A stretch of DNA of 36,958 bases from Pseudomonadota bacterium (lineage in GTDB: Bacteria > Pseudomonadota > Gammaproteobacteria > Ga0077536), in assembly GCA_029977665.1 (NCBI GenBank), contig JAPOKK010000007.1:1-36958 (forward strand). Reading direction: 5' to 3'. The position numbers and the translations under genes were made by a program. This document shows positions 20,084 to 29,318 of the stretch, in pieces. Position 1 is the first letter of the stretch; every line of letters starts with the position of its first letter. Under the pieces are notes generated by a model. The model was not told where the DNA came from, ran no database searches, and saw nothing but the letters and a program-made list of their open reading frames with translations.

Positions 20084-21589
20084 TCAGGCGCTCGCCATCG
20101 GCAGCGCTTCCGGATGTCTGCGGTGGCCGCGAACCTGCTCGAAGCCGTAAGCGACGCGGAACATGGTCGGCTCGTCGTACGGGCGCGCGAGGATTTCCAT
20201 GCCGACCGGCAGGCCGTCATCGGTGAAGCCCGCGGGTACGGTCATCGCCGGCATCCAGGTCTGCGAGCCGATCAGCGTGTTGGTCGGGAAGGTGAGCGTC
20301 GTCCATTCGCCGGAATCGGTTTCGCTGCGGCGCGGCGGCGGTACCTGCGCAGTGGGATAGACCAGCGTAGCGAGACGTTCGCGCGCCATGATGTTGACGA
20401 CGAGCTGCATGAACGCCTCGCGCGCCGCGTAGGCGCGGTGGTACGCCATGTCGTCCAGCGGCGCGTCCGGCCCGGCCGCGATGCCCTCGAGCAGATCCAG
20501 TTTCGGATGGTAGCGCCCCGACGCCACGATCGCCTGCACAGATCGGGCCGGCGCGTCGACACGCTCGGCGAGGAACGCGTCGATGTCGAATTTCGACTTC
20601 AGCAGGTACAGCGAGGTGTCGACCAGCCATTGACCGAGATCGGGGATCTCGACGTCGACGAGCGTGGCGCCGCCAGCGCGGAGTTCTGCGAGTGCGCCGT
20701 CGAGCACGCCGTTGACGGCGGCGGCCGCGGGCAGCGACGCGCTACCGAAGGCATTGCGCACGACGCCGATGCGCATGCCGGCGAGACCGTCCGGCCCCAG
20801 CGCGGGCAGGTAGGATGCCGGCGCGCGGCCGATGCCGTGGACACAGGTCAGCGGATCGGCCGGGTCGTAGCCGGCGAGCGCCGAAAAAAGCCGCGCCGCG
20901 TCCTCGACGCTGCGAGTCATGGGGCCGATCGTGTCCTGCACGCCGACCAGCGGGTTGCAGCCCTTGCGGCTGATCATGCCGGGCGTCGAGCGCACGCCGA
21001 CGAGGTTGCAGAACGACGCCGGCAAGCGCACCGAGCCGCCGCAGTCGGTGCCCAGCCCGATCGGCGCGAACGATGCGGCGACCGCCGCACCCGTGCCACT
21101 GCTCGAACCGCCGGGGTCGCAATCGAGGCGATACGGGTTCTTGGTCTCGCCGCTGCGCGAGGAATAGGCGAACCACGACGTCGCCCAGTCCGGCAGCGTC
21201 GTCTTGGCGAGGATCACGGCGCCGGCGGCGCGCAGCTTGGCGACGACCGTGGCGTCTTCCCGCGCCATGTAATCGGCGAACACCTCGGAGCCGAACGAGG
21301 TCGGCATGTCCGTCGTCTCCAGGCAGTCCTTGATGACGACCGGGATGCCGTGCAGGGGACCGCTCAACGCGCCGCTCGCGGCGAAGCGCTTGTCGAGTGC
21401 GCGGGCCTGCGCCGCGGCCTGCTCGTTCAGGGTGACGACGGCGTTGAGCTTCGCGCCCGACTGGTCGTGCGCGGCAATCTGCGCCGTGAAAGCCTGCACG
21501 AGTTGCTCGGCGCTCGTCTCGCCGCCGCGCATGGCGGCGTGAAGCTGCGCGATCGTGGCGTCCTGCAAGCGGGGTTCGATCTGAGCCAT
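20084..21589 (-). CDS. Amidase signature family enzyme (GatA-like)
   Basis: Ser-cisSer-Lys signature: VVIKDCLETTDMPTSFGS ... DPGGSSSGTGAAVAASFAPIGLGTDCGGSVRLPASFCNLVG. Confidence 0.93.
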   Translation of the reverse strand: MAQIEPRLQDATIAQLHAAMRGGETSAEQLVQAFTAQIAAHDQSGAKLNAVVTLNEQAAAQARALDKRFAASGALSGPLHGIPVVIKDCLETTDMPTSFGSEVFADYMAREDATVVAKLRAAGAVILAKTTLPDWATSWFAYSSRSGETKNPYRLDCDPGGSSSGTGAAVAASFAPIGLGTDCGGSVRLPASFCNLVGVRSTPGMISRKGCNPLVGVQDTIGPMTRSVEDAARLFSALAGYDPADPLTCVHGIGRAPASYLPALGPDGLAGMRIGVVRNAFGSASLPAAAAVNGVLDGALAELRAGGATLVDVEIPDLGQWLVDTSLYLLKSKFDIDAFLAERVDAPARSVQAIVASGRYHPKLDLLEGIAAGPDAPLDDMAYHRAYAAREAFMQLVVNIMARERLATLVYPTAQVPPPRRSETDSGEWTTLTFPTNTLIGSQTWMPAMTVPAGFTDDGLPVGMEILARPYDEPTMFRVAYGFEQVRGHRRHPEALPMASA

Positions 21590-21657
21590 GTGCCGTCTCC
21601 CTTTAAGAGATGATTCTACAGCGCCCGGCGCCGGTGTCATCGTCGTGCGGTGCGGCG

Positions 21658-21673
21658 GGCATGCGCGCATGCC
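21658..21673. promoter_or_regulatory. 16-bp perfect palindrome between amidase and GMC oxidoreductase (candidate operator)
   Basis: GGCATGCGCGCATGCC. Confidence 0.4.
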
Positions 21674-21717
21674 GTGGACGGATACGGGACAGGCATGGGC
21701 AGCGGCGCTGCGCTTTC

Positions 21718-21747
21718 TTTACTTGGCTGGACGGGCCACGGTATAAA
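21718..21747 (+). promoter_or_regulatory. Candidate sigma70-type promoter for leader ORF/GMC oxidoreductase
   Basis: TTTACT - 18 nt - TATAAA, 67 nt upstream of the leader ORF start. Confidence 0.4.
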
Positions 21748-21813
21748 AAACGGTCGCGGGCTGCGCCAATCGTAGCAAGGGACCGCGGCAAACGGCGTAC
21801 GCGGGAGGGCGAG

Positions 21814-21885
21814 ATGAACGCAACGTTGGGGAGCGGGCCGATGGATCGTTGCGAGCGTCAGCCGCCGGCCGGAGCGATACGATGA
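21814..21885 (+). CDS. Candidate 23-aa leader ORF (MNATLGSGPMDRCERQPPAGAIR) overlapping the GMC oxidoreductase start
   Basis: SD-like GGGAGGG before ATG 21814; stop TGA at 21883-21885 overlaps ATG at 21882. Confidence 0.4.
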   Translation: MNATLGSGPMDRCERQPPAGAIR

Positions 21886-23393
21886 GCGACGCCGACGTCA
21901 TCGTCATCGGTAGCGGCTTCGGCGGTTCGGTCGTCGCCGCACGACTCGCCGAGGCGGGTTTCCGCGTCACCCTGCTCGAGCGCGGTCCATGGCGCGACAC
22001 CGTCCCGGTGCGTTCGATGGGCATCGAGCAGCGCACGCCGCTGCCGCGAGGCCGGCAATTGTTCACGCGCCTGCTGCGCGCGGTAGGCGGCAACCGGATG
22101 CCCGGCGGCAGCATCAAGTTGAACAAGCAGGGCCTCTTTGAACTGTTCTTTGCCAAGGGCGTCAAGATTGCCTGTTCCTCGGGTGTCGGTGGCGGCAGCC
22201 ACGTGTATTCAGCGGTCAACATCCGCCCGCTGGCCGAGAACTACTGGGAAGGGCATGTCGACGACATTTCCGACGCCAGCATGTCCCCGCATTACGACGC
22301 GGTGCTCGAGCGCATGGGCTCGGAAACGCCGATGGCCGACCACCGCATCCCGAACACCTCCGCGGTGCGTTTCAAAGGCTCCGAGGCGATCGAGCCGGCC
22401 ACGCCGCCACCCGATCCGCGCATCGGTTACCTGCTGCCCGAGGATCCTGACAACCCGCAAAAGGTCGTCGATGCCAACGGCATCGAGCGTTACGAGGTTG
22501 ACTACCAGGCGGGCGAGGATGGCTTTCTCGGATCGCCCAAGGGCAGCAAGACGACGCTCGACTGCGTCTATCTCGCGCCAGCCATGAAGCAGGGCCTCGA
22601 GGTTCGGGATCTCGCCGAGGTCACGCGGATTGCCGGTCTTGGCAGCGGGGCGGGCTACCGGGTCGAGTTCATCGATCACCACGGCGGCGGCGAGCGCTCG
22701 CTCAGCGCCGAGCGTGTCGTGGTCGCGGCGGGAACGCTGAACACGCTCAGGATCCTGCTGCGCAGCCGCGAGACGGGTGGTCTCACCGGCATGCCGCGGC
22801 TCGGCGAGCGCTTCGGTACGAACGGCGATTTCTTCGGTTACTGGGACTACAACGACAAGGGCGTCGACCAGTCCATCGGCCTGCCGACGACCGGCGGGGT
22901 GAAGCTGAAAGGTGACACCGACTCGCCGGTGATCGGTGGCGGCGGGCTGCCGGCCGTCGACAGCTATCCGCTGCCGAAGCGGCTGAAGGCGCGTATGAAG
23001 CGCGCCTACATGATCGCGGGCCTGGGCGAGGACAACATGACCGGCAGGGCGAGCTTCCACAAGGGCCGGCTGCGCATCGAGTACGACCCCGACCAGAGTC
23101 CCATATTCGCGCGCCTACGCAGCACGTTCGACGAGATCTCGCGGCGCACCGGGCACAAGATCTACGCCCCGAAGACGCCGATCACCGTGCATCCCACCGG
23201 CGGCGCCTGTCTCGGCCGCAGCAGCGAGGACGGCGTGGTCGACAGCAACGGCGAGGTCTTCGACAACCCGGGCCTATACGTGGCCGATGCGGCCGCACTA
23301 CCGCGCGCCCCGGCCGGGCCGCCGTCGATGACGATCGCCGCCTGGGCCAATCACCTGGCGACACGGTTCATCGCGCGTCACGCGAAGCGCTAG
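21882..23393 (+). CDS. GMC-family FAD oxidoreductase (cholesterol-oxidase-like)
   Basis: FAD motif MSDADVIVIGSGFGGSVVAARLAEAGFRVTLLERG; C-terminal HPTGGACLGRSSEDGVVDSNGEVFDNPGLYVADAAALPRAPAGPPSMTIAAWANHLA. Confidence 0.92.
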   Translation: MSDADVIVIGSGFGGSVVAARLAEAGFRVTLLERGPWRDTVPVRSMGIEQRTPLPRGRQLFTRLLRAVGGNRMPGGSIKLNKQGLFELFFAKGVKIACSSGVGGGSHVYSAVNIRPLAENYWEGHVDDISDASMSPHYDAVLERMGSETPMADHRIPNTSAVRFKGSEAIEPATPPPDPRIGYLLPEDPDNPQKVVDANGIERYEVDYQAGEDGFLGSPKGSKTTLDCVYLAPAMKQGLEVRDLAEVTRIAGLGSGAGYRVEFIDHHGGGERSLSAERVVVAAGTLNTLRILLRSRETGGLTGMPRLGERFGTNGDFFGYWDYNDKGVDQSIGLPTTGGVKLKGDTDSPVIGGGGLPAVDSYPLPKRLKARMKRAYMIAGLGEDNMTGRASFHKGRLRIEYDPDQSPIFARLRSTFDEISRRTGHKIYAPKTPITVHPTGGACLGRSSEDGVVDSNGEVFDNPGLYVADAAALPRAPAGPPSMTIAAWANHLATRFIARHAKR

Positions 23394-23632
23394 CAGCGGC
23401 TTGGGCCGTGGTCATGCTCACGCGCGCGAGAACCGCCGCGTGCAGCGACGACTGGGCGCACGCCTGCATGCGGCGCGCAACGAAGCCGCCTGAAACGAAC
23501 ATGCACTGCCGCGCGTGTCTCCTGACCGTGCAGTAGTCGGCGCCGCATGACCGGATTTCGGCGGCATGACGCGTGATGCCGTAACGGCACGGGCGCGGTG
23601 GCCGACTCCGCGCTACGCAATGGAGAAGTACG

Positions 23633-24784
23633 ATGTTCGTATGTCCGAGCGAAGATGAAGCCATCTACTGCGAATCACTCGAGAAGCTGCTGCGCGATGT
23701 CGCCCCCGTGCAACGCGTGCAGGCGCTCGACAACGCCAAGGCATTCGACTTCGAGCTGCACGCGGCGATGGCCGAGCTCGGAGCTTGGGGAGTCGGGGTC
23801 GGGGAGGAACTCGGTGGAGGAGGTGGGGGCCCGGTTCTGCAGGTGATGACGCTCGAACTATTGGGGCGCCACGCTACCTCGATGGCCGTGTTCGGGGTCA
23901 TCCAGTACATGGCCAGCCGGCTGTTGCGCCAATACGGAAGCGACGCGCAGAAAGCGCAGTACCTCGCCGACCTGTGCGCTGGCAAACTGCGCGCTTCCTT
24001 CTGCATGACCGAATCAGGCGGCGGTACCGACATTCTCGCGACGATGAAGACGCGCGCCGTACGCGAAGACGGTGGCTGGCGCCTGACCGGTTCGAAGCAC
24101 TGGATCAGCGGCGCCGCACGTTCCGACGTGCTGATTGTCGTGGCGAGGACGGCCGAGCATCGGTCGCGCGGCATCTCGCTGTTCCTCGTGCCCGCGTCAA
24201 CGCCCGGCGTCACCGTCAGCGAGCTCGGTACTTTCGCGATCAATGGCTACGACACCTGCGCCATCACGTTCGACGAGGTCGTACTCGGCGAGGACGCGGT
24301 GCTCGGCACCGTCGACCAGGGCTTCATGCAGGTCCTGGGAACCCTCAACTCGGAGCGACTGAACGCTGCCGCCGTTGCTGCCGGCATTGGCCGTGGTGCG
24401 CACCGGCTGGCGCTCGATTACGCCAGGGAGCGCGAGGCCTTCGGGCGCCCGATCGGTCAGTTCCAGGCGCTTCAGCACAAGCTCGTGCATGCCGGTGTCG
24501 AACTCGAGGCGGCATGGACGATGACCGTCAGCGCGGCGCGCCTGGAGGAACAGGGGCGCGATGTCAGCGTCGAGAGCGCCGTCGCCAAGCTCGCGGCGTC
24601 AGGCGCGGGACAGCGGGCCGCGCAACTGGGCATGGAAGTAATCGGCGGGGCCGCCTTCGCCCTGGAGCTGCCGATGCAGCGCTATTACCGCGATATTCGC
24701 CTGTATTCCTTCGCGCCTCTGACCGACGACATGATCGCCAACTTCCTGGGGGAACGCTGGCTTGGTCTGCCACGCTCGTATTGA
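23633..24784 (+). CDS. Acyl-CoA dehydrogenase family protein
   Basis: FCMTESGGGTDILATMKTRAVREDGGWRLTGSKHWISGA; YAREREAFGRPIGQFQALQHKL. Confidence 0.92.
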   Translation: MFVCPSEDEAIYCESLEKLLRDVAPVQRVQALDNAKAFDFELHAAMAELGAWGVGVGEELGGGGGGPVLQVMTLELLGRHATSMAVFGVIQYMASRLLRQYGSDAQKAQYLADLCAGKLRASFCMTESGGGTDILATMKTRAVREDGGWRLTGSKHWISGAARSDVLIVVARTAEHRSRGISLFLVPASTPGVTVSELGTFAINGYDTCAITFDEVVLGEDAVLGTVDQGFMQVLGTLNSERLNAAAVAAGIGRGAHRLALDYAREREAFGRPIGQFQALQHKLVHAGVELEAAWTMTVSAARLEEQGRDVSVESAVAKLAASGAGQRAAQLGMEVIGGAAFALELPMQRYYRDIRLYSFAPLTDDMIANFLGERWLGLPRSY

Positions 24785-24968
24785 ACCTGCGCGCGACCAG
24801 TGCTTTCGTACTGATAGGCCCGGGTGCGACTCGGCTACGATCGGCCGGTAGAACAGTGTTCAGGGAGGCCTCCGGTGGAGGTGGCCTGCGCGGACGCTTC
24901 ACCCGGGGGACGAGCGCCATGCATGCACCGAAAGGCGCGGCGGGTCGTGACCGGAAGCGAGAGTGACG

Positions 24969-25613
24969 ATGAAGATTCTCATCATCGACGATCATCCACT
25001 GCTGATTGCCGGCGTGCGTGATGTGTTGTGCTCGCTCGACGCCGACGTCGAGTGCGTCGAGGCGGGTAACGCCGCGGAGGCGCTGGAACGCTTGTGCGCG
25101 GAGGGTGACATCGATGCCGTGTGCCTGGATCTCAACCTGCCAGACGAACAGGGACTGGTACTCCTCGAGCGAATCCGCGCCAGCCGTCAGGGCCTGCCGG
25201 TTCTCGTTTTTTCGGCCATTGCCGACGCACCGGTCGTCGAGCGTGCGCTCGAGGCCGGCGCCGCCGGCTATGTCGTCAAGGCGTCCTCGCGTGGCGAGCT
25301 GGTCGAAGCGTTCGAGGCATTCCTCGCGACCGGACATTATGTTTCTCCCGCGTTGCGGCAGGCTTTGGAGACCTATCGCAGCGAAACGGCGCGTGCGCCG
25401 CGGCTCACGCGCCGTCAGCGCGAGGTGCTGCAGCTGATGGCGCGCGGCCTGAGCAACCAGGAGATTGCCACGGAACTCGCGCTCGTGGAGAGCACGGTGA
25501 AGGGGCACGTGTCGTGCCTGCTGGACCTGATGGGCACCGGCAACCGTACGGCCTGCGTGCAGCAGGCGTTTCGTTTCGGCCTGTTGTCCCCGCGCGAGGC
25601 GCTCGACACCTGA
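24969..25613 (+). CDS. NarL/FixJ-family response regulator (REC + LuxR HTH)
   Basis: MKILIIDDHPLLIAGVRDVL; CLDLNLPD phosphoacceptor; LTRRQREVLQLMARGLSNQEIATELALVESTVKGHV. Confidence 0.95.
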   Translation: MKILIIDDHPLLIAGVRDVLCSLDADVECVEAGNAAEALERLCAEGDIDAVCLDLNLPDEQGLVLLERIRASRQGLPVLVFSAIADAPVVERALEAGAAGYVVKASSRGELVEAFEAFLATGHYVSPALRQALETYRSETARAPRLTRRQREVLQLMARGLSNQEIATELALVESTVKGHVSCLLDLMGTGNRTACVQQAFRFGLLSPREALDT

Positions 25614-25624
25614 AGCCGTTCGCG

Positions 25625-27373
25625 TCAGCCGATCGCGCGGCCGATAGCTTCGCGCAGGCGCTTGGGCGCGACGGGCTTGCGTAGCAGGGGGACGCCGCAG
25701 CTGGCCGCGGCGTCGCTGACCGCCGCACCGGGCTCGGCGCTCAGGAGCAGCGCGGGCAACGCGTTGTCGAAGCGGTCGCGTGCGGTACGGATGGCCTCGA
25801 CGCCGTTGCTTGCGCCCGCGAGACGATAATCGCTGATCACGATGTCGACCGGCCGGCGCTGCGCCTCGACTTGCGCCAGGGCATCGGCGACGGTCGCGCC
25901 CGCGCTTACCCTGCAGGACCAGTCCCCGAGCATGAGTGCGAGGCCTTCGCGAACGGGTTCGTTGTCTTCGATCAGCAGCACATGAATGCCGACGAGATCG
26001 TGCGGCGCATCGAGCACGACACGGGGTAGGTCAGCGGCCGTGCCGGCGGGTAGTACGAAGCTTAAACGTGCACCACGCCCTGCTGCCGAGTCCAGCTCGA
26101 TGGTCGTGTCGAGCAGACGACACAGGCGCTTGACCACGGCGAGTCCCAGGCCCAGGCCGCCGCGCTGATCGAGCGCGCGGTCGCGGACCTGGTAGTACTC
26201 GTCGAACACGCGGTCCTGATCGGCCGGGTCGATGCCGATGCCGGTATCTTCGACCGCGATGCGGACACCGCCCGAAACCGGTTCACTCACGAGGGAGACG
26301 CTGCCGTGCGCGGTGTTCTTGAGGGCATTGCTGATCAGGTTGCGCAGTATCCGCATGACCAGTACCGAATCACTTTCGATGAGCCTGTGCGCGGTCGTGA
26401 AATGCAGTGCCAGGCCCTTGCGGGCCGCCTCGGCCGAGAACTCGATGCGCAGGCCTGCAGCCAATGCGGCGAGATCGAACGTCTCGCGCCTGGCGTGCGG
26501 CGGTGCGTTGTCGAGCTGGGATATCTCGAGCACCGCATTGAACAGTTCGCCGACCGCCGCCAGCGAGCGCGCCGTGTTGTCGTAGACCTCGCGCTGCGTG
26601 CTGCTGGTGAGCCGCGCGCCGAGTGATTCGAGGAACAAGCCGGCTGCATAGAGCGGTTGGCGGACGTCGTGGCTGAGCGTGGCGAGAAAGCGTGATTTTT
26701 CCGCACTGGTGCGTTCGGCGGCATCGCGTGCGGCGGTGACCGCAGTGAGCAGGCGCAGATTCTCCGCCGCCAGGTGCAGGGTCTGGTCGACGGAACGTGC
26801 GTAATTGCGCGCCGTGACGACGGTGAACAGCATGAATGCGAGGGTCAGCAGCGTGAGCAGGGTTGCCGCTTCGCTGTTCGATCCGGCAAGGCCCAGCGCG
26901 GTCAGCAGGCTGAGCGGCACGATGAACGCGACGACCGCCGGAAAGTACATCGATACCGAGGCCACGGCGCCCCACGCGAGGCCCATCAGGATCAGGAGAA
27001 AGAGCGACAGGCGGAGCTGATCCGCGAGCGGCATGAACGTGAGCGCGCCGCCGCCCCAGAGCAGGCCGGCGAGAAAGAGATACACGGCGAGCGTGCGGAA
27101 CCAGCGCCGGATGTCTTCCGGCTCGCGCAACTCGCCCTCTGCCAAGGGCCGCACCGTGCGGTCCCGGGCCGCCATGAGGACGATGTTGAGCACGACCCAC
27201 ACGGTAAGCATGCCGTGTGCACCGAGTGGCCACAGCAGGGCAACGCAGACCAGCTGCAGGGCGAGGTTGCCGAGCCGCAGCGTGGGGCGCTGGCGCAGGT
27301 ACAGTGCCACGCGTTCGCGCTCGATGCCGGCCGCCGCGACTGTCTCGATGCCCGATGCTCCGTCGTCCTGCAT
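25625..27373 (-). CDS. Membrane-bound hybrid sensor histidine kinase with C-terminal receiver domain
   Basis: Multi-TM N-terminus; H-box FLATLSHDVRQPLYAAGLF; N/G boxes NLISNALKNTAHG, DTGIGIDPAD, GGLGLGLAVVKRL; REC domain VLLIEDNEPVREGL...DIVISDYRL. Confidence 0.93.
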   Translation of the reverse strand: MQDDGASGIETVAAAGIERERVALYLRQRPTLRLGNLALQLVCVALLWPLGAHGMLTVWVVLNIVLMAARDRTVRPLAEGELREPEDIRRWFRTLAVYLFLAGLLWGGGALTFMPLADQLRLSLFLLILMGLAWGAVASVSMYFPAVVAFIVPLSLLTALGLAGSNSEAATLLTLLTLAFMLFTVVTARNYARSVDQTLHLAAENLRLLTAVTAARDAAERTSAEKSRFLATLSHDVRQPLYAAGLFLESLGARLTSSTQREVYDNTARSLAAVGELFNAVLEISQLDNAPPHARRETFDLAALAAGLRIEFSAEAARKGLALHFTTAHRLIESDSVLVMRILRNLISNALKNTAHGSVSLVSEPVSGGVRIAVEDTGIGIDPADQDRVFDEYYQVRDRALDQRGGLGLGLAVVKRLCRLLDTTIELDSAAGRGARLSFVLPAGTAADLPRVVLDAPHDLVGIHVLLIEDNEPVREGLALMLGDWSCRVSAGATVADALAQVEAQRRPVDIVISDYRLAGASNGVEAIRTARDRFDNALPALLLSAEPGAAVSDAAASCGVPLLRKPVAPKRLREAIGRAIG

Positions 27374-27475
27374 GGTCTGTCGTCCTTGCCGTCCCGAGGC
27401 TGCCGGCACCCCGCGCCATGATACCGGGTGCTGGTGTTCTTCCGGCGTGGCTCGAGTGCACCCCGGCGGGGCCCC

Positions 27476-27830
27476 GGCAAGGCCCGCGGTCCTGAGCTGC
27501 CGCATCAGGTCGATGTCGTCGGTACGCCGGTCACGGTCACCGCCAGCTTTCATGTGCATGCCGGTTTCAGCCGTGATGACCAGGGCGTCTCGGCACAGTT
27601 CTCGTTCGTGGCTGGCGGATCGCTGAGCTTCAACATGGCTGCCGGCACCAACAAGGCGCGCAGCCCTGGAAGTCGGGGCGACCCTCGATTACCCGCAAGG
27701 TGAGCGCAAGCTCCGCGTCCAGGAATACCTCTGCAACGGCGTCTTCGACCTGCTCTTCCAGGCCTCGCAGGCCGGCATCAGTGGCTCCGGTGGCGCCTCG
27801 GTAGTGCTTCATGCGCGCGTTCTCCTCCGC
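27476..27830 (+). pseudogene. Possible frameshifted coding remnant, product unknown
   Basis: Coding-like codon usage (GC-rich third positions) in frame 2 (ELPHQVDVVGTPVTVTASFHVHAGFSRDDQGVSAQFSFVAGGSLSFNMAAGTNKA) continuing about 27660 in frame 3 (ALEVGATLDYPQGERKLRVQEYLCNGVFDLLFQASQAGISGSGGASVVLHA). Confidence 0.4.
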
Positions 27831-27973
27831 GAGCCGGTGCGCGCTTGCCGATCTGCGCCGTGCCGGGGGTGTCCATCTGGCAAGGCCCGGGTTTGAGCCT
27901 AGTCAAAGTTCTGGATAAGCGCGAATCGGCCGCTACGCGTACGCGGCCGGCGATGGGCCGTACGCTTCGCGCC

Positions 27974-28768
27974 CTATTCCGGCGCCACATCGAGACGTGC
28001 CACCCGCCCGCGAAGATTCTCGTGTGCCGGCGGGTAGCGTTCCATCACCAGGGGATCGTGTCCCGGCACGATATGTTCGGGGGATTCGGCGAGCGCCCGC
28101 AGGGTGTTGTAGCCTTCGAGCATCTCGGCGAGGTTGTAGAGCACGGGGAAGGCGCGGTCACCGTCCATGTGGGCATAGAAATGACTGGCGTCGGAAGCCA
28201 GTACGACCCAGCCGCGCCGCGTTCGCACGCGCACGACCTGCAGCCCGCGCGTATGACCGCCGATGTGATGAACCTCGAGGCCCGGTGCGATGCAAGCGCT
28301 GCCGTCATGGAACGCGACGCGGCCGTCGAACACGTGGCGCACCATGCCCGAGACGTCCTCCGCACTGTAGCCGTGGCGCATGAGGTCGTGGCACATGCAG
28401 CGTCCCGTGGCAAATGCCATCTCGCGGTCCTGCAGATGGAACCGTGCCTGCGGAAACAATGGCAGGTTGCCCGCATGATCGTAGTGGAGGTGCGTCACGA
28501 TGACATCGGCGATGGCCTCGGCATCGATCCCGAGCGAAGCGAGCCCGCTGCCGACAGGTTGTACGAGCGTGCGCCCGCGGGCGCTGGCCGCTTCGGCATT
28601 GAAGCCGGTGTCGACGACGATGGTGCGCGCGGCATTGCGCACGATCCATACGTAGTAGTCGAGCGGCATGGGCACGTCGTGAGCATCGCCGCCGACGAAA
28701 TTTTCCCCCGAACGTCGGGCATGGTGGCCGTACTTGATGGCGTAGACTTCGTAGCTGTCGTCGTTCAC
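27974..28768 (-). CDS. Metallo-beta-lactamase fold hydrolase, N-acyl homoserine lactonase-like
   Basis: VIVTHLHYDHAGNLPLFPQARFHLQDREM; GGHTRGLQ; LASDASHFY; VPGHDPLV metal-ligand pattern. Confidence 0.85.
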   Translation of the reverse strand: MNDDSYEVYAIKYGHHARRSGENFVGGDAHDVPMPLDYYVWIVRNAARTIVVDTGFNAEAASARGRTLVQPVGSGLASLGIDAEAIADVIVTHLHYDHAGNLPLFPQARFHLQDREMAFATGRCMCHDLMRHGYSAEDVSGMVRHVFDGRVAFHDGSACIAPGLEVHHIGGHTRGLQVVRVRTRRGWVVLASDASHFYAHMDGDRAFPVLYNLAEMLEGYNTLRALAESPEHIVPGHDPLVMERYPPAHENLRGRVARLDVAPE

Positions 28769-28791
28769 AGCGACACCTCGGTTGATGTGTA

Positions 28792-29187
28792 TCAGGGCTG
28801 TGCGCCGTCTTGCTGCTCGAACTCAGCGATCGCCTCGCGTGCGACGCGGAAGCTGTCGACCGCGGCCGGTACGCCGCCATAGATCGCGACCTGCAACAGC
28901 ACTTCCCGGATCTCGGCCTTGGTGACGCCGTTACGCAGCGCGCCGCGCACGTGCGCCTTGAGCTCGTTGGGCCGGTTCAGGACCGAGAGCATGGCGAGAT
29001 TGAGCATGCTGCGCGTGGCCTTGGGCAATTCCTCGCGGCCCCACACGGCGCCCCAGCAATATTCGGTGACGAGGCGTTGCAGCGGCTCGTTGAATTCGTC
29101 CGCGCTCGCCAGCGCCTTGTCCACGAACTCGGCACCGAGCACGGACTTACGGATGGCGAGGCCGCTGTCGTAAAGCTCATCGTTCAT
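28792..29187 (-). CDS. Carboxymuconolactone decarboxylase family protein
   Basis: YCWGAVWGREELPKATRSMLNLAMLSVLNRPNELKAHVRGALRNGVTKAEIREVLLQVAIYGGVPAAVDSFRVA; ATG 29187 with GGAGAT SD. Confidence 0.93.
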   Translation of the reverse strand: MNDELYDSGLAIRKSVLGAEFVDKALASADEFNEPLQRLVTEYCWGAVWGREELPKATRSMLNLAMLSVLNRPNELKAHVRGALRNGVTKAEIREVLLQVAIYGGVPAAVDSFRVAREAIAEFEQQDGAQP

Positions 29188-29318
29188 CGGAGATCTCCTT
29201 TCGTTTTGGGGCTCGCGGGTAGTCATCAATCGCGCTGGCGGCGACGTTCCCGGCAGCCGCCGCGAGGCCGCGGAGCGGTCGCGGGACATCATGGCCAGGC
29301 CGCGCGATGCGCGGCAAG

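Noticed and set aside
20114-21613. 499-aa plus-strand ORF opposite the amidase
   Set aside because: Low-complexity Arg/Ala/Gly-rich antisense shadow of a clearly coding amidase; typical of GC-rich DNA.
24866-24887. Possible structured leader (CCTCC-GGT-GGAGG hairpin) before the response regulator
   Set aside because: Short stem with bulge; no riboswitch class recognised and too common in GC-rich sequence to claim.
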